A stretch of DNA of 64,000 bases from PWQG01 sp040882255 (lineage in GTDB: Bacteria; Pseudomonadota; Gammaproteobacteria; Pseudomonadales; Pseudohongiellaceae), in assembly GCA_040882255.1 (NCBI GenBank), contig JBBEBP010000007.1, positions 1 to 64,000 on the forward strand, written 5' to 3'. Below are positions 51,394 through 59,448 of this stretch, piece by piece. The position numbers were made by a program, and so were the translations under genes. Below the pieces are notes generated by a model. It was given only the letters and a program-made list of their open reading frames with translations, made no database searches and was not told the DNA's origin. The number at the start of each line of letters is the position of its first letter. Position 1 is the first letter of the stretch.

Positions 51394-51408
51394 GCAGGAA
51401 GTGTGCCA
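51394..51408 (-). promoter_or_regulatory. Sigma54 (-24/-12) promoter of the CrcZ-like RNA
   Basis: The minus strand reads TGGCACACTTCCTGC. The -24 element TGGCAC is perfect, and the GG and GC doublets have the exact sigma54 spacing. The -12 element is CTGC instead of TTGC. The downstream start would fall near 51383. The activator would be CbrB, which ends 172 bases upstream and has a GAFTGA motif. Confidence 0.8.
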
Positions 51409-51482
51409 GTAAATGGAAGTTCTTTTATAACAGTCAGTTGGGCTGTTTTTGAGTTGAAAGGGTCGAGGAAAAATCAGGGGAG

Positions 51483-51538
51483 TGTTACGGAATGCCTCTG
51501 GTCAAGTGTGTAGATGAGTAGCAGTAACACTTTGTTAC
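51483..51538. promoter_or_regulatory. TGTTAC half-site array, candidate CbrB activator sites
   Basis: Three half-sites occur: TGTTAC at 51483-51488, GTAACA at 51524-51529 and TGTTAC at 51533-51538. The last two form a dyad inside the near-perfect palindrome 51521-51541 (GCAGTAACA-CTT-TGTTACCGC). They lie about 80-140 bases upstream of the sigma54 promoter, a normal distance for an enhancer-binding activator. The dyad could also fold as a hairpin after cbrB. Confidence 0.55.
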
Positions 51539-51580
51539 CGCGTTGTGCGCGTGCGGCGATCAGTGCCGGGACGTTCTGCG

Positions 51581-53032
51581 TCAGGCCCGTTTTTTCTTTC
51601 GAGGCAGCCCGAACCGCTGGCGGCGCTCCCACAGGCATTTGCGGCTGATCCCGAGCTTTTTGGCAAGCTGGGTCTCGTTCATCTGGTCCTGATGTTCCAG
51701 GACAAACTTCTGGAAGTAGTCCTCCAGTGACAGCTCCTCGGTCGCCTCATCGGCATCGGTGGGAGGCATGGAGGTGACCGGCCCGTCCAGCGGACGGTTG
51801 AAGGCCCGCAGCCCCTTGCGCTGGCTGGCCGGGTCGATGGCCAGCAGCTCGGCACCGATCTTCTCGTTCTCGGCCAGGACTACGGCGCGTTCAATGGCGT
51901 TCTCCAGTTCACGGACGTTGCCTGGCCAGCTGTAGGTTGTGATTGACTGTGTGGCATCATCATTGAACTGCAGCAGTGGTGATTTCAGGCGTTGACAGGT
52001 GCGGTTCAGGATGGCATCCGCCAACTCCATGATGTCGTTACCCCGTTCGCGCAGGGGCGGTATCAGCAAGGTCATGACGTTGATGCGGTAATACAGGTCC
52101 TCGCGGAAGTCACCGTCGATGACCAGTTGCTTGAGATCCCGGTGCGTGGCGGCTACCAGGCGCACGTTCACCTTGCGCGACTGGACCGAACCCACCTTGC
52201 GGATCTCGTTCTCCTGTAATACCCGCAGCAGCCTGGCCTGCGCCTCCAGTGGCAGTTCACCGATCTCGTCCAGGAAAAGTGTGCTGTTGTCAGCCGCCTC
52301 CACCAGGCCGGTGCGATGACTGGTGGCGCCGGTGAATGCGCCCTTCTCATGACCGAACAGTTCTGATTCGATCAGGTTTTCCGGAATGGCTGCGCAATTG
52401 ACGGAGATCATTTCCTGATCGTGGTGATCGCTGAGCTGGTGAATGGCCCGGGCGACAAGCTCCTTGCCGGTCCCGGACTCTCCATTGATCAGTACGGTGG
52501 AGTCGGTCTGCGCCACTTTCCGGATGCGCCGGAACAGCTCCTGCATCTGGGGGCAGCTGCCTATCATGCCGGGTACGGGGGGAGTGTCGGTTTCGGAAGC
52601 GCCGCTTGCGGCGGCCCGTTCCTTGCGCGGAGGACTGTGTGTCTCTCCGGAAGCCGCAGCGGTGTCCGCTGTCTGGCGATGCTCAGCGATGATGCGTGCC
52701 ACAGCCTGCAGCATCTCCTCATGCTCGAATGGCTTGGGGATATAGTCGACCGCTCCCATTTTCATCGAGTCAACGGCAGAGCGCAGGCTGGAATAGCTGG
52801 TCATGATCAGCACCGGGCTGTCGGTCAGCCGGATCAGGTCGGTACCGGGGGCGCCGGGCAGCCGCAGGTCGCTGATCACCAGGTCGTATGACTGGCTGCT
52901 CAGCAGTTCACCGGCCTCTTTCACGGAGCCGGCTTCGCTGACCGCATACTGGTGTCGCTCGAGCAGCCGCTTGAGTGCATTGCGAATGATCTGCTCGTCT
53001 TCAACGACGAGAACGCGGTCGATTGCAGTCAT
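51581..53032 (-). CDS. cbrB: Sigma54-dependent response regulator CbrB
   Basis: From ATG 53032 (MTAIDRVLVVEDEQIIRNAL) the product has 483 residues. The receiver domain has phospho-acceptor D in DLVISDLRLPGAPGTDL. The AAA+ domain has Walker A GESGTGKELVARAIH, the sigma54 contact GAFTGA in GHEKGAFTGATSHRTG and Walker B STLFLDEIGELP. A Fis-type HTH ends the protein (ETQLAKKLGISRKCLWERR). SDLRLPGAPGT and SLRSAVDSMKMGAVDYI are CbrB-like. It partners CbrA in carbon/nitrogen balance control. TTG 53044 is an alternative start. Confidence 0.95.
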   Translation of the reverse strand: MTAIDRVLVVEDEQIIRNALKRLLERHQYAVSEAGSVKEAGELLSSQSYDLVISDLRLPGAPGTDLIRLTDSPVLIMTSYSSLRSAVDSMKMGAVDYIPKPFEHEEMLQAVARIIAEHRQTADTAAASGETHSPPRKERAAASGASETDTPPVPGMIGSCPQMQELFRRIRKVAQTDSTVLINGESGTGKELVARAIHQLSDHHDQEMISVNCAAIPENLIESELFGHEKGAFTGATSHRTGLVEAADNSTLFLDEIGELPLEAQARLLRVLQENEIRKVGSVQSRKVNVRLVAATHRDLKQLVIDGDFREDLYYRINVMTLLIPPLRERGNDIMELADAILNRTCQRLKSPLLQFNDDATQSITTYSWPGNVRELENAIERAVVLAENEKIGAELLAIDPASQRKGLRAFNRPLDGPVTSMPPTDADEATEELSLEDYFQKFVLEHQDQMNETQLAKKLGISRKCLWERRQRFGLPRKKKRA

Positions 53033-53107
53033 GGGTTTACTCAAGCAAATCTGTCCTGTTCAGCGCATCAGGCCCGGAGGCTACTGCAGAGCGCCCTGAT
53101 TGCCGGC

Positions 53108-56029
53108 TCACTGGGGTGTGCTCTCATCATAACAGGGAAAGCTCAGAATTACTCTGGTGCCGGGCGGTTGGCAACCCGGTCTGGCATCCATTATATCAAT
53201 ATGTCCGCTCAGGTTTTCAACAATGCTGTACACCAGGGACAGCCCCAGGCCGGTGCCCTGTCCTGGCTCCTTGGTGGTGAAAAAGGGCTCGAACACGCGA
53301 TCCCGTATCGCCACCGGTATGCCGCTGCCCTCGTCATGGATGCTGATCTGCACCGAGGCCGCGATTCGCTCGCACTGGATGCGAATGACGCTCCGGGGAG
53401 GGCTGGCGTCCCGGGCATTGTTGATCAGGTTCACCAGCACCTGCAACAGCAGCTGGGAATCCCCCAGAATACGCAGGTCTGTGTCGCACTCCACATCGAA
53501 GGAGACATCCCGGCTTTTGCGGTTCAGGGATACCAGCGTGATGGATTCGTCAATGCATTCACGGACAGACACTACTTCACGGGCCGGATTCTCTCGGTTT
53601 CGGCCGCTGTGGGCGAAGTTCACCAGCGACTGGACGATGCGCGAGGTGCGATCAGTCTGTTCGGTGATCTGCTGCGCCATGGTGCGCAGTTCCTCACTAC
53701 TGGTCTCGTCCCGGATATTCTGCGCCAGGCAGGCGATGCCGGTGATCGGATTGCCGATCTCGTGAGCCACCCCGGCGGCCAGGCGCCCGATGGAGGCCAG
53801 GCGTTCGCTGTGGGCCAACTCTTCCTCCAGCAATTCCGTGTCCGTGAGGTCTTCCAGCAGGACGATGATGCCGTCCTGGTCAATGCGGATGTTGCGTGAC
53901 CGCTCGATGGTGGCCTTGTGCAGACTGAACACGCGCCGGCTGCCATCCAGCTCCACCTGTGCCTTGTGCTGATGATCCTCGCCGGTGTCCAGGAAGCGAT
54001 TGATCAGGCTGCTCCAGGGCGGGCCAATGTCTCCGAGCCGGGTGCCTATGGCCATTTCGCTGCGGATACCGGTCATCTTCTCCATGGCGTGATTCCACAT
54101 GACGATACGACTCTCGCGGCCCAGCGAGCACACGCCAAGTGGCAGGTCCATCAGGACCTGGCGGTGGTAGCGCCGCAGATTGTCCAGATCGGCGGCCATG
54201 CCCGACAGATTGCTGCGGTACGCCTCAATGCGGCTTTCGATGGCGTGGACGTCCGAGGGAGCCGCTTCGTGTTCCGGGCTGTAGGGCAGGAAGCGGTTGA
54301 TCAGGTCATGGGCGATGGCGGGACCCAGCAGCCCGGACAGGTTGGCCTCCAGCCGTCCCCGCAGCAGTCGCATGGCGTGGGGGCTGCGCTCCCGTCGATC
54401 AAAGCTGAGGTCATGCAGAGCCTGATAGACTTCCCGGCGTGCCGTGCGCTCACCGAGCGGTGTAGTCAACTTGCTGATGAACTCCTGGGGGGAGCTCGCC
54501 GCCAGTCCCGATCGACTCTGCTTGCGCAGTGTATCAACAGAGCATATTTCGGATGCCGCCAGCTCTTCGCTGGAAGTGCGCGTCATGCGGGATACCAGCA
54601 CGAACAGGGTGATGTTGCAGATCAGGGTCAGCACAATGATTTCCCGGGTATCCATTTCCCATACCGTCAGGTAGTTGGCGCCGGTGAATACCGGCAGTAC
54701 CAGGAAGATGAACCAGACGACGATGCCGGCACCGAGCCCGGCCAGGAATCCCCGGCGGTTGCCGCGCGGCCAGTAGAGCAGGGAAATGATGCTGGGCAGG
54801 AACTGCAGGCTGGCGATGAGGCCGACATTGCTGATCGCCCGTATGCTCAGCGTGTCGTCAGGCACACGATAGAACAGGTAGCCGCCCCAGATCAGGGCGG
54901 TGATCAGCAATCGCCTTTTCCACAGCAACCAGCGGTAGATGTCCTGGTCCCGGCCCGGTTGACGGAGGGGCAGGATGAGGTGATTCAGGCACATGGTTGA
55001 AAGTGCCAGGGTGATGACGATCATCAGGCCGCTGGCGGCCGACAGTCCGCCCAGAAAGCCGATCAGCGTGAACAGGCTCGCGTCGTAGTCTACCCCCAGT
55101 GAAATAGGGTAGTACTCCATGGGTGTCAGTGATCCCGCCTTCAAGCCGGCCCAGAGAATCGGCAGCACCGGCAGGCTGAGCAACAGAAAATACAGCGGCA
55201 ACGCCCAGCTGGCCACGTTGAGCGTCTGCGGGTTGTTGTTCTCGTTGAACGTCATGTAGAACATGTGAGGGGTGGCGACCGCCGCCGTGAAGAACAGCAA
55301 ACCCGTGACCTGGAAGGTGCCGGGGGAGGCCGGCTCCTTGAGCCGGGCCAGCAGCTCGGGCTGCTGTTGTAACCACTCGTCCATCGCGCCCAGGCCGCCG
55401 AAACCGGTATGAACGGCAAACCAGCCCAGCGCCAGCAGGCAGACCAGCTTCACCAGGGACTCGAAGGCAATGGCCATGACCAGCCCTTCGTGACGTTCAC
55501 GGCTGGAGGCTCCGCCAGTGCCGAAAAAAATAGTAAAAACGGTGATCAATACGCAGAAGGTGATGGCCAGAGCACTCTCCGGGGCGTCCGGTGCCAGCAT
55601 GCCCACCGTGTTGGCCACAGCCTGTATCTGCAGGGAAAGCAGCGGCATCACGCCGATCAGCATGACAAGCGTGGTGACGGTACCCGCCCAGGGGCTTCGG
55701 TACCGGAAAGCCAGCAGGTCCGCCAGCGAGCTCAGCTGATAGGTGCGGGTCAGGTTGAGGATCGGGCGCAGCAACACCGGTGCCAACAGGAAAGCCAGCG
55801 AGATGCCGATGAAAGGCGCCAGGTAACCGAAACCGTCCCGGAAGGCGTTGCCCGTGGCCGCGTAGTAGGACCAGACGCTGGCGAACACGCCCAGCGACAG
55901 GACATGCACCAATGGATGGCGGGTGATCCGCTTCGGCACCATGCCGCGGTCCGTACACCAGGCAACGCCGAACAGCAGGGCCAGATAGCCCGCGCCGACC
56001 AGAAACAGAGTGCTCAGCTCAAAGTTCAT
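53108..56029 (-). CDS. cbrA: Sensor histidine kinase CbrA with SLC5-type transporter domain
   Basis: The 973-residue protein begins with about 13 membrane segments of the sodium/solute symporter fold (residues 1-500). A linker of STAC type and a PAS domain (residues about 620-740) follow. The histidine kinase core has the H-box RLAAGVAHEIGNPITGIACL and the ATPase boxes NLINNARDA, DEGSGIP, FEPFFTTK and GTGLGLSLVYSI. In Pseudomonas CbrA imports histidine and signals to CbrB. Its start overlaps cbrX by 11 bases, and cbrB follows after 75 bases. Confidence 0.96.
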   Translation of the reverse strand: MNFELSTLFLVGAGYLALLFGVAWCTDRGMVPKRITRHPLVHVLSLGVFASVWSYYAATGNAFRDGFGYLAPFIGISLAFLLAPVLLRPILNLTRTYQLSSLADLLAFRYRSPWAGTVTTLVMLIGVMPLLSLQIQAVANTVGMLAPDAPESALAITFCVLITVFTIFFGTGGASSRERHEGLVMAIAFESLVKLVCLLALGWFAVHTGFGGLGAMDEWLQQQPELLARLKEPASPGTFQVTGLLFFTAAVATPHMFYMTFNENNNPQTLNVASWALPLYFLLLSLPVLPILWAGLKAGSLTPMEYYPISLGVDYDASLFTLIGFLGGLSAASGLMIVITLALSTMCLNHLILPLRQPGRDQDIYRWLLWKRRLLITALIWGGYLFYRVPDDTLSIRAISNVGLIASLQFLPSIISLLYWPRGNRRGFLAGLGAGIVVWFIFLVLPVFTGANYLTVWEMDTREIIVLTLICNITLFVLVSRMTRTSSEELAASEICSVDTLRKQSRSGLAASSPQEFISKLTTPLGERTARREVYQALHDLSFDRRERSPHAMRLLRGRLEANLSGLLGPAIAHDLINRFLPYSPEHEAAPSDVHAIESRIEAYRSNLSGMAADLDNLRRYHRQVLMDLPLGVCSLGRESRIVMWNHAMEKMTGIRSEMAIGTRLGDIGPPWSSLINRFLDTGEDHQHKAQVELDGSRRVFSLHKATIERSRNIRIDQDGIIVLLEDLTDTELLEEELAHSERLASIGRLAAGVAHEIGNPITGIACLAQNIRDETSSEELRTMAQQITEQTDRTSRIVQSLVNFAHSGRNRENPAREVVSVRECIDESITLVSLNRKSRDVSFDVECDTDLRILGDSQLLLQVLVNLINNARDASPPRSVIRIQCERIAASVQISIHDEGSGIPVAIRDRVFEPFFTTKEPGQGTGLGLSLVYSIVENLSGHIDIMDARPGCQPPGTRVILSFPCYDESTPQ

Positions 56030-56192
56030 CGGATGGATCTTTCCGGTACGCCCAGGCGGCCAGCAGAATCACCGACAGCCAGAGCACGAACGGACGGTAC
56101 CAGGCCCCGTCGGGTTCAATGGCCCATTCCGAGGTGAGCAGGAACAGCAGATACGCGAACACAATGAAAATCAGTGTCTGGGGTGGAATATA
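56019..56192 (-). CDS. cbrX: Small membrane protein CbrX
   Basis: GTG 56192, behind GAGG, starts a 57-residue product (MYIPPQTLIFIVFAYLLFLL) with two membrane segments and a polar end KDPSDEL. Its reading frame overlaps the cbrA start by 11 bases, so the two are translationally coupled. This is the arrangement of cbrX in Pseudomonas. A longer frame starting at GTG 56240 would overlap gluQ and is less likely. Confidence 0.82.
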   Translation of the reverse strand, partial: YIPPQTLIFIVFAYLLFLLTSEWAIEPDGAWYRPFVLWLSVILLAAWAYRKDPSDEL

Positions 56193-56211
56193 CACAGTAT
56201 CGGCCTCGTTG

Positions 56212-57099
56212 CTACTGGTCGGTGACGATGGTAGCCACACGAGGCACCTTTTGTATATCCCAATGCCCGATTCCCCATTCCAGCAGCTCTCCCGCAGCTG
56301 CGCCCTTGAGGCGGTCAGGAGGCTGTTGTCCGAGGAAGCTCAGTGCATCGTACAGGTACTGAGTTGCATATCTGGCGTCCAGCGGCCGGGCAAAATGCTG
56401 TTTGCTCAGCTTCTGTCCTTCGACATTGCTGGCGACCGGGATGTGGGCATGGGAAGGCACCGCTAGCCCGAGTGCGCGTTGCAGATGAATCTGCCTTGGT
56501 GTCGAGTCCAGCAAGTCGGATCCGCGCAATACTTCGGTGATCTGCTGGTCACCGTCGTCCACAGCTGTGGCCAGCTGATAGGCGAACAGGCCGTCCTTGC
56601 GCCGCACGATGAAGTCTCCGCAGGTGGTGGACAGATCAAATGCCTGCTGGCCCTGGATGCGATCATCGAACGTCAGGGCCCCGGTGGGCACGCGTACCCT
56701 GATCGCGGCCGGCTTGCGAACGGTTGCGGGGTGCCGTGCACAGTATCCGTCGTAGCGTCCCCGCAGTTCCCGGACCCGTCTGCGAGGGCAGCTGCAAGGG
56801 TAGGTCCGGCCTTGCTTTTCCAGGTCGCGCAGTGCGTCGGCATAGATTTCCAGGCGCTGGCTCTGGTACATCACTTCGCCGTCCCAGTGCAGCCGGAAGG
56901 CGTCCAGTAGCCGCAGTATCTCGTCGGCGGCACCCGGCGGTTCCCGGTCCGGATCAAGGTCCTCCATGCGGACCAGCCAGCGGCCGCCGCGCTGGCGTAT
57001 ATCCAGAAAGCTGGCCAGGGCAGCCAACAGGGAGCCGAAATGCAGTGCGCCGCTCGGAGAGGGGGCAAACCGGCCAACCGGAAGAGGTGAATCCGTCAT
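56212..57099 (-). CDS. gluQ: Glutamyl-Q tRNA(Asp) synthetase
   Basis: ATG 57099 gives 295 residues. The enzyme attaches glutamate to queuosine in tRNA(Asp). The HIGH-like motif is GRFAPSPSGALHFGSL, the KMSKS-like motif is EGQKLSKQHF, and a zinc site lies in YPCSCPRRRVRELRGRYDGYC. It lacks the anticodon-binding domain of GltX. It lies between dksA and cbrX, as in Pseudomonas. Confidence 0.95.
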   Translation of the reverse strand: MTDSPLPVGRFAPSPSGALHFGSLLAALASFLDIRQRGGRWLVRMEDLDPDREPPGAADEILRLLDAFRLHWDGEVMYQSQRLEIYADALRDLEKQGRTYPCSCPRRRVRELRGRYDGYCARHPATVRKPAAIRVRVPTGALTFDDRIQGQQAFDLSTTCGDFIVRRKDGLFAYQLATAVDDGDQQITEVLRGSDLLDSTPRQIHLQRALGLAVPSHAHIPVASNVEGQKLSKQHFARPLDARYATQYLYDALSFLGQQPPDRLKGAAAGELLEWGIGHWDIQKVPRVATIVTDQ

Positions 57100-57138
57100 A
57101 GGCATGCAGGCTGACAATGCGGGGTCAGGCAGCGGGGT

Positions 57139-57585
57139 TCATTTTCCCCACTGCTTCTCCCGGATTTCGTCCAGTGTCTTGCAGTCGATGCACTTGTCGG
57201 CCGTGGGACGGGCTTCCAGACGCTTGATGCCGATCTCGATACCGCAGGACTCACAATAGCCATAGTCATCCTGCGCGATCTTCTCCATCGTCGAGTCGAT
57301 CTTGCGAATCAGCTTTCGCTCCCGGTCGCGCGTACGCAGTTCGAGGCTGAATTCCTCTTCCTGTGTGGCACGGTCGGCGGGGTCCGGATAGTTGGCCGCG
57401 TCGTCCTGCAGGTGGTGCACGGTGCGGTCCACTTCTTCCATCAGCTGGTTGCGCCAGGCGGACAGTATTGCCTTGAAGTGCTCCTTCTGCTTCTCATTCA
57501 TGTACTCCTCACCCTTTTTCGGCTTGTAGGGTTTGAAGTCCTCGGAGATCGTCTCGAAGGCGCTCTTCTCTTGCTTTCTAGCCAT
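57139..57585 (-). CDS. dksA: RNA polymerase-binding transcription factor DksA
   Basis: The 148-residue protein has the coiled-coil region around LMEEVDRTVHHLQDDAANYPDPADRATQEE, with the two acidic tip residues DPAD, and the zinc finger CESCG...CIDCK. DksA acts with ppGpp at stringent promoters. It starts the minus-strand block that leads into gluQ and cbrXAB. Confidence 0.97.
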   Translation of the reverse strand: MARKQEKSAFETISEDFKPYKPKKGEEYMNEKQKEHFKAILSAWRNQLMEEVDRTVHHLQDDAANYPDPADRATQEEEFSLELRTRDRERKLIRKIDSTMEKIAQDDYGYCESCGIEIGIKRLEARPTADKCIDCKTLDEIREKQWGK

Positions 57586-57918
57586 GGTTCATCAAGCCTC
57601 GTTGCCCGTTGAGGGCTATTCCCTGGTGGTTCATAACGGTAGCGCGATCCGTTGCGCTTGCCAACCGGTATTACAGTCGGTCATGCCGTGTTCTGATTTG
57701 CTCTGTCGGATCGAAGCAGAACACAGAAGCGCAGTAAATTACCAGATCAGACGGGTCCAGGCTATAGGGTTCCGCCAATAATGCCGAACGACGTCAGGCC
57801 GTCCGGTTCTACCCGGCTTCCGGGCGTCTTCAAACATGGCATTACACAGAGCAGCGAGGTTATCATCGCCCGGTTGTAATAGCGTGGACAACCCGACCGA
57901 TTCAGGAGCTGGCCGATC
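57586..57918. other. Intergenic region between dksA and the aminotransferase gene
   Basis: This 333-base gap between two divergent genes must hold the promoters of both. I find no coding frame with a plausible product and no clear sigma70 consensus pair. AGGAG at 57904-57908 is the Shine-Dalgarno of the aminotransferase. The end of the gap (57844 onward) carries no obvious repeat. Confidence 0.5.
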
Positions 57919-59073
57919 ATGATTATTCCCGCCCGTCGCACACAACAGGTCAGACCATTCCGGGTCATGGATGTGATCAGCCGGGCTGCTGCGCTGGAGC
58001 GACAGGGCAGGGACCTCTGTCATCTGGAGGTCGGGGAGCCCGATTTTGCCACTGCCCCGGCCATCATCGAGGCCGGCCGTCAGGCCCTGGCCAGCGGCCA
58101 TACCGGCTATACGGAGGCGGCCGGGTTGCCGGCGCTGCGCGAACGGATCGCCGAATGGTACCGCCAGCGCCATGGTGTGACAGTGGATCCCGGACGGATA
58201 TTCGTCACGCCGGGCGCCAGTGGAGGTCTGAATCTGGCGGCGCAGCTGCTGCACAATCCGGGCGACGGGGTGCTGCTGCCAGATCCGGGCTATCCCTGCA
58301 ATCGTAATTTCCTCGCTCTGGCCGGGGCCGACCCCCAATTGGTCCGGCTTGATCCGGGCGCCGGCTGGGCGCTGACCCCGAAAGAGCTGGAGCTTGCGCG
58401 CCGCGACAACAGCCGGGCGCTGTGGCTGGCCTCTCCCGCCAACCCGACCGGCGCGGTGATGGACCGCCCGGCGCTTCAGCGGGTGGTGGAGTGGTGCAGT
58501 CAGCATGGCATCACGATATTGTCCGACGAAATCTATCATGGACTGGAGTTCGGAGAGCGTCCGGCCAGCATACTGGAGGTTGAGTCCGGGGCACTGGTGG
58601 TCAACAGTTTTTCCAAGTATTTTGGCATGACCGGTTGGCGTATCGGCTGGCTGGTGGTGCCCGAGTGTCTGATCGAAGCCACCAATCGTCTGGCTCAAAA
58701 CCTGTTCATCTCCGCGCCCACGGTTGCGCAGCATGCCGCCCTGCGCGCGTTGGACGAGGATGTGCGCGAGGTGCTGGAAGAACGTCGTTCGGCGTTCCGG
58801 CAGCGCCGGGATTTTCTGGCGGCGGAGCTGCCTGGTCTGGGGTTCGAACTGCCTTCGACGGGTCAGGGGGCCTTTTACCTGTATGCGGGACTGGGACATG
58901 CCGGGGAACACAGCGAGGGGTTTTGTCAACGTGTCCTCGACGGGAAAGGGGTGGCACTGACGCCGGGTACCGACTTCAGCACCTTCACCGGTGCGGATCA
59001 TGTCCGTTTTGCATTCACCACCGGCATGGAGCGGCTGGAAATGGCCGTGGAGCGGCTGCGCGGCGCGCTGTAA
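57919..59073 (+). CDS. Class I/II aminotransferase
   Basis: The 384-residue PLP enzyme has LEVGEPDFATAP near residue 36, the ASPANPTGAVM loop near 174, the acid in LSDEIYHGLEF and the PLP lysine in NSFSKYFGMTGWRIGW near residue 236. It belongs to the aspartate/aromatic (AspC-like, subfamily I-gamma) group. The amino donor and acceptor cannot be fixed. It is convergent with the Rieske gene, 18 bases apart. Confidence 0.92.
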   Translation: MIIPARRTQQVRPFRVMDVISRAAALERQGRDLCHLEVGEPDFATAPAIIEAGRQALASGHTGYTEAAGLPALRERIAEWYRQRHGVTVDPGRIFVTPGASGGLNLAAQLLHNPGDGVLLPDPGYPCNRNFLALAGADPQLVRLDPGAGWALTPKELELARRDNSRALWLASPANPTGAVMDRPALQRVVEWCSQHGITILSDEIYHGLEFGERPASILEVESGALVVNSFSKYFGMTGWRIGWLVVPECLIEATNRLAQNLFISAPTVAQHAALRALDEDVREVLEERRSAFRQRRDFLAAELPGLGFELPSTGQGAFYLYAGLGHAGEHSEGFCQRVLDGKGVALTPGTDFSTFTGADHVRFAFTTGMERLEMAVERLRGAL

Positions 59074-59091
59074 CGCGGTGGTCTCCGGCGT

Positions 59092-59448
59092 TCAGATGCG
59101 GCCCAGGTGCACTACTTCGTTGCGTGGGACCATCAGGTAGCCATTACCCACCACATGGGGAATACGTTTCAGATGCTTGCCCTTGCAAGGCCCGGCGACG
59201 CACAGGCCGTCCTCGATCAGAAACAGCGCACCGTGGGTCGAGCACTGGATCAATGCCCCGTCGGGATCAAGAAACTGGTCTTCCTGCCATTCCAGAGGCG
59301 TGCCGAGGTGAGGGCAATAGTTGTAGTAGACGTGCAAGTTATCGTCGCGGCGCACGGCAAACAGATACTTGCCCTCCGCTTCGAAGCCCCGGGCGGCCCC
59401 TTCATCGATTTCACTGATATGGCATAGCGTCAGCAGGTCGTCACTCAT
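59092..59448 (-). CDS. Rieske [2Fe-2S] ferredoxin-like protein
   Basis: ATG 59448 gives 118 residues with the Rieske ligands in CPHLGTPLEW and CSTHGALF, 21 residues apart from the first histidine to the second cysteine region. The cluster would carry electrons at a potential typical of ferredoxins of oxygenases. No oxygenase gene adjoins it. The start overlaps the stop of the Cys/Met PLP enzyme by 4 bases, so the two are coupled. Confidence 0.9.
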   Translation of the reverse strand: MSDDLLTLCHISEIDEGAARGFEAEGKYLFAVRRDDNLHVYYNYCPHLGTPLEWQEDQFLDPDGALIQCSTHGALFLIEDGLCVAGPCKGKHLKRIPHVVGNGYLMVPRNEVVHLGRI

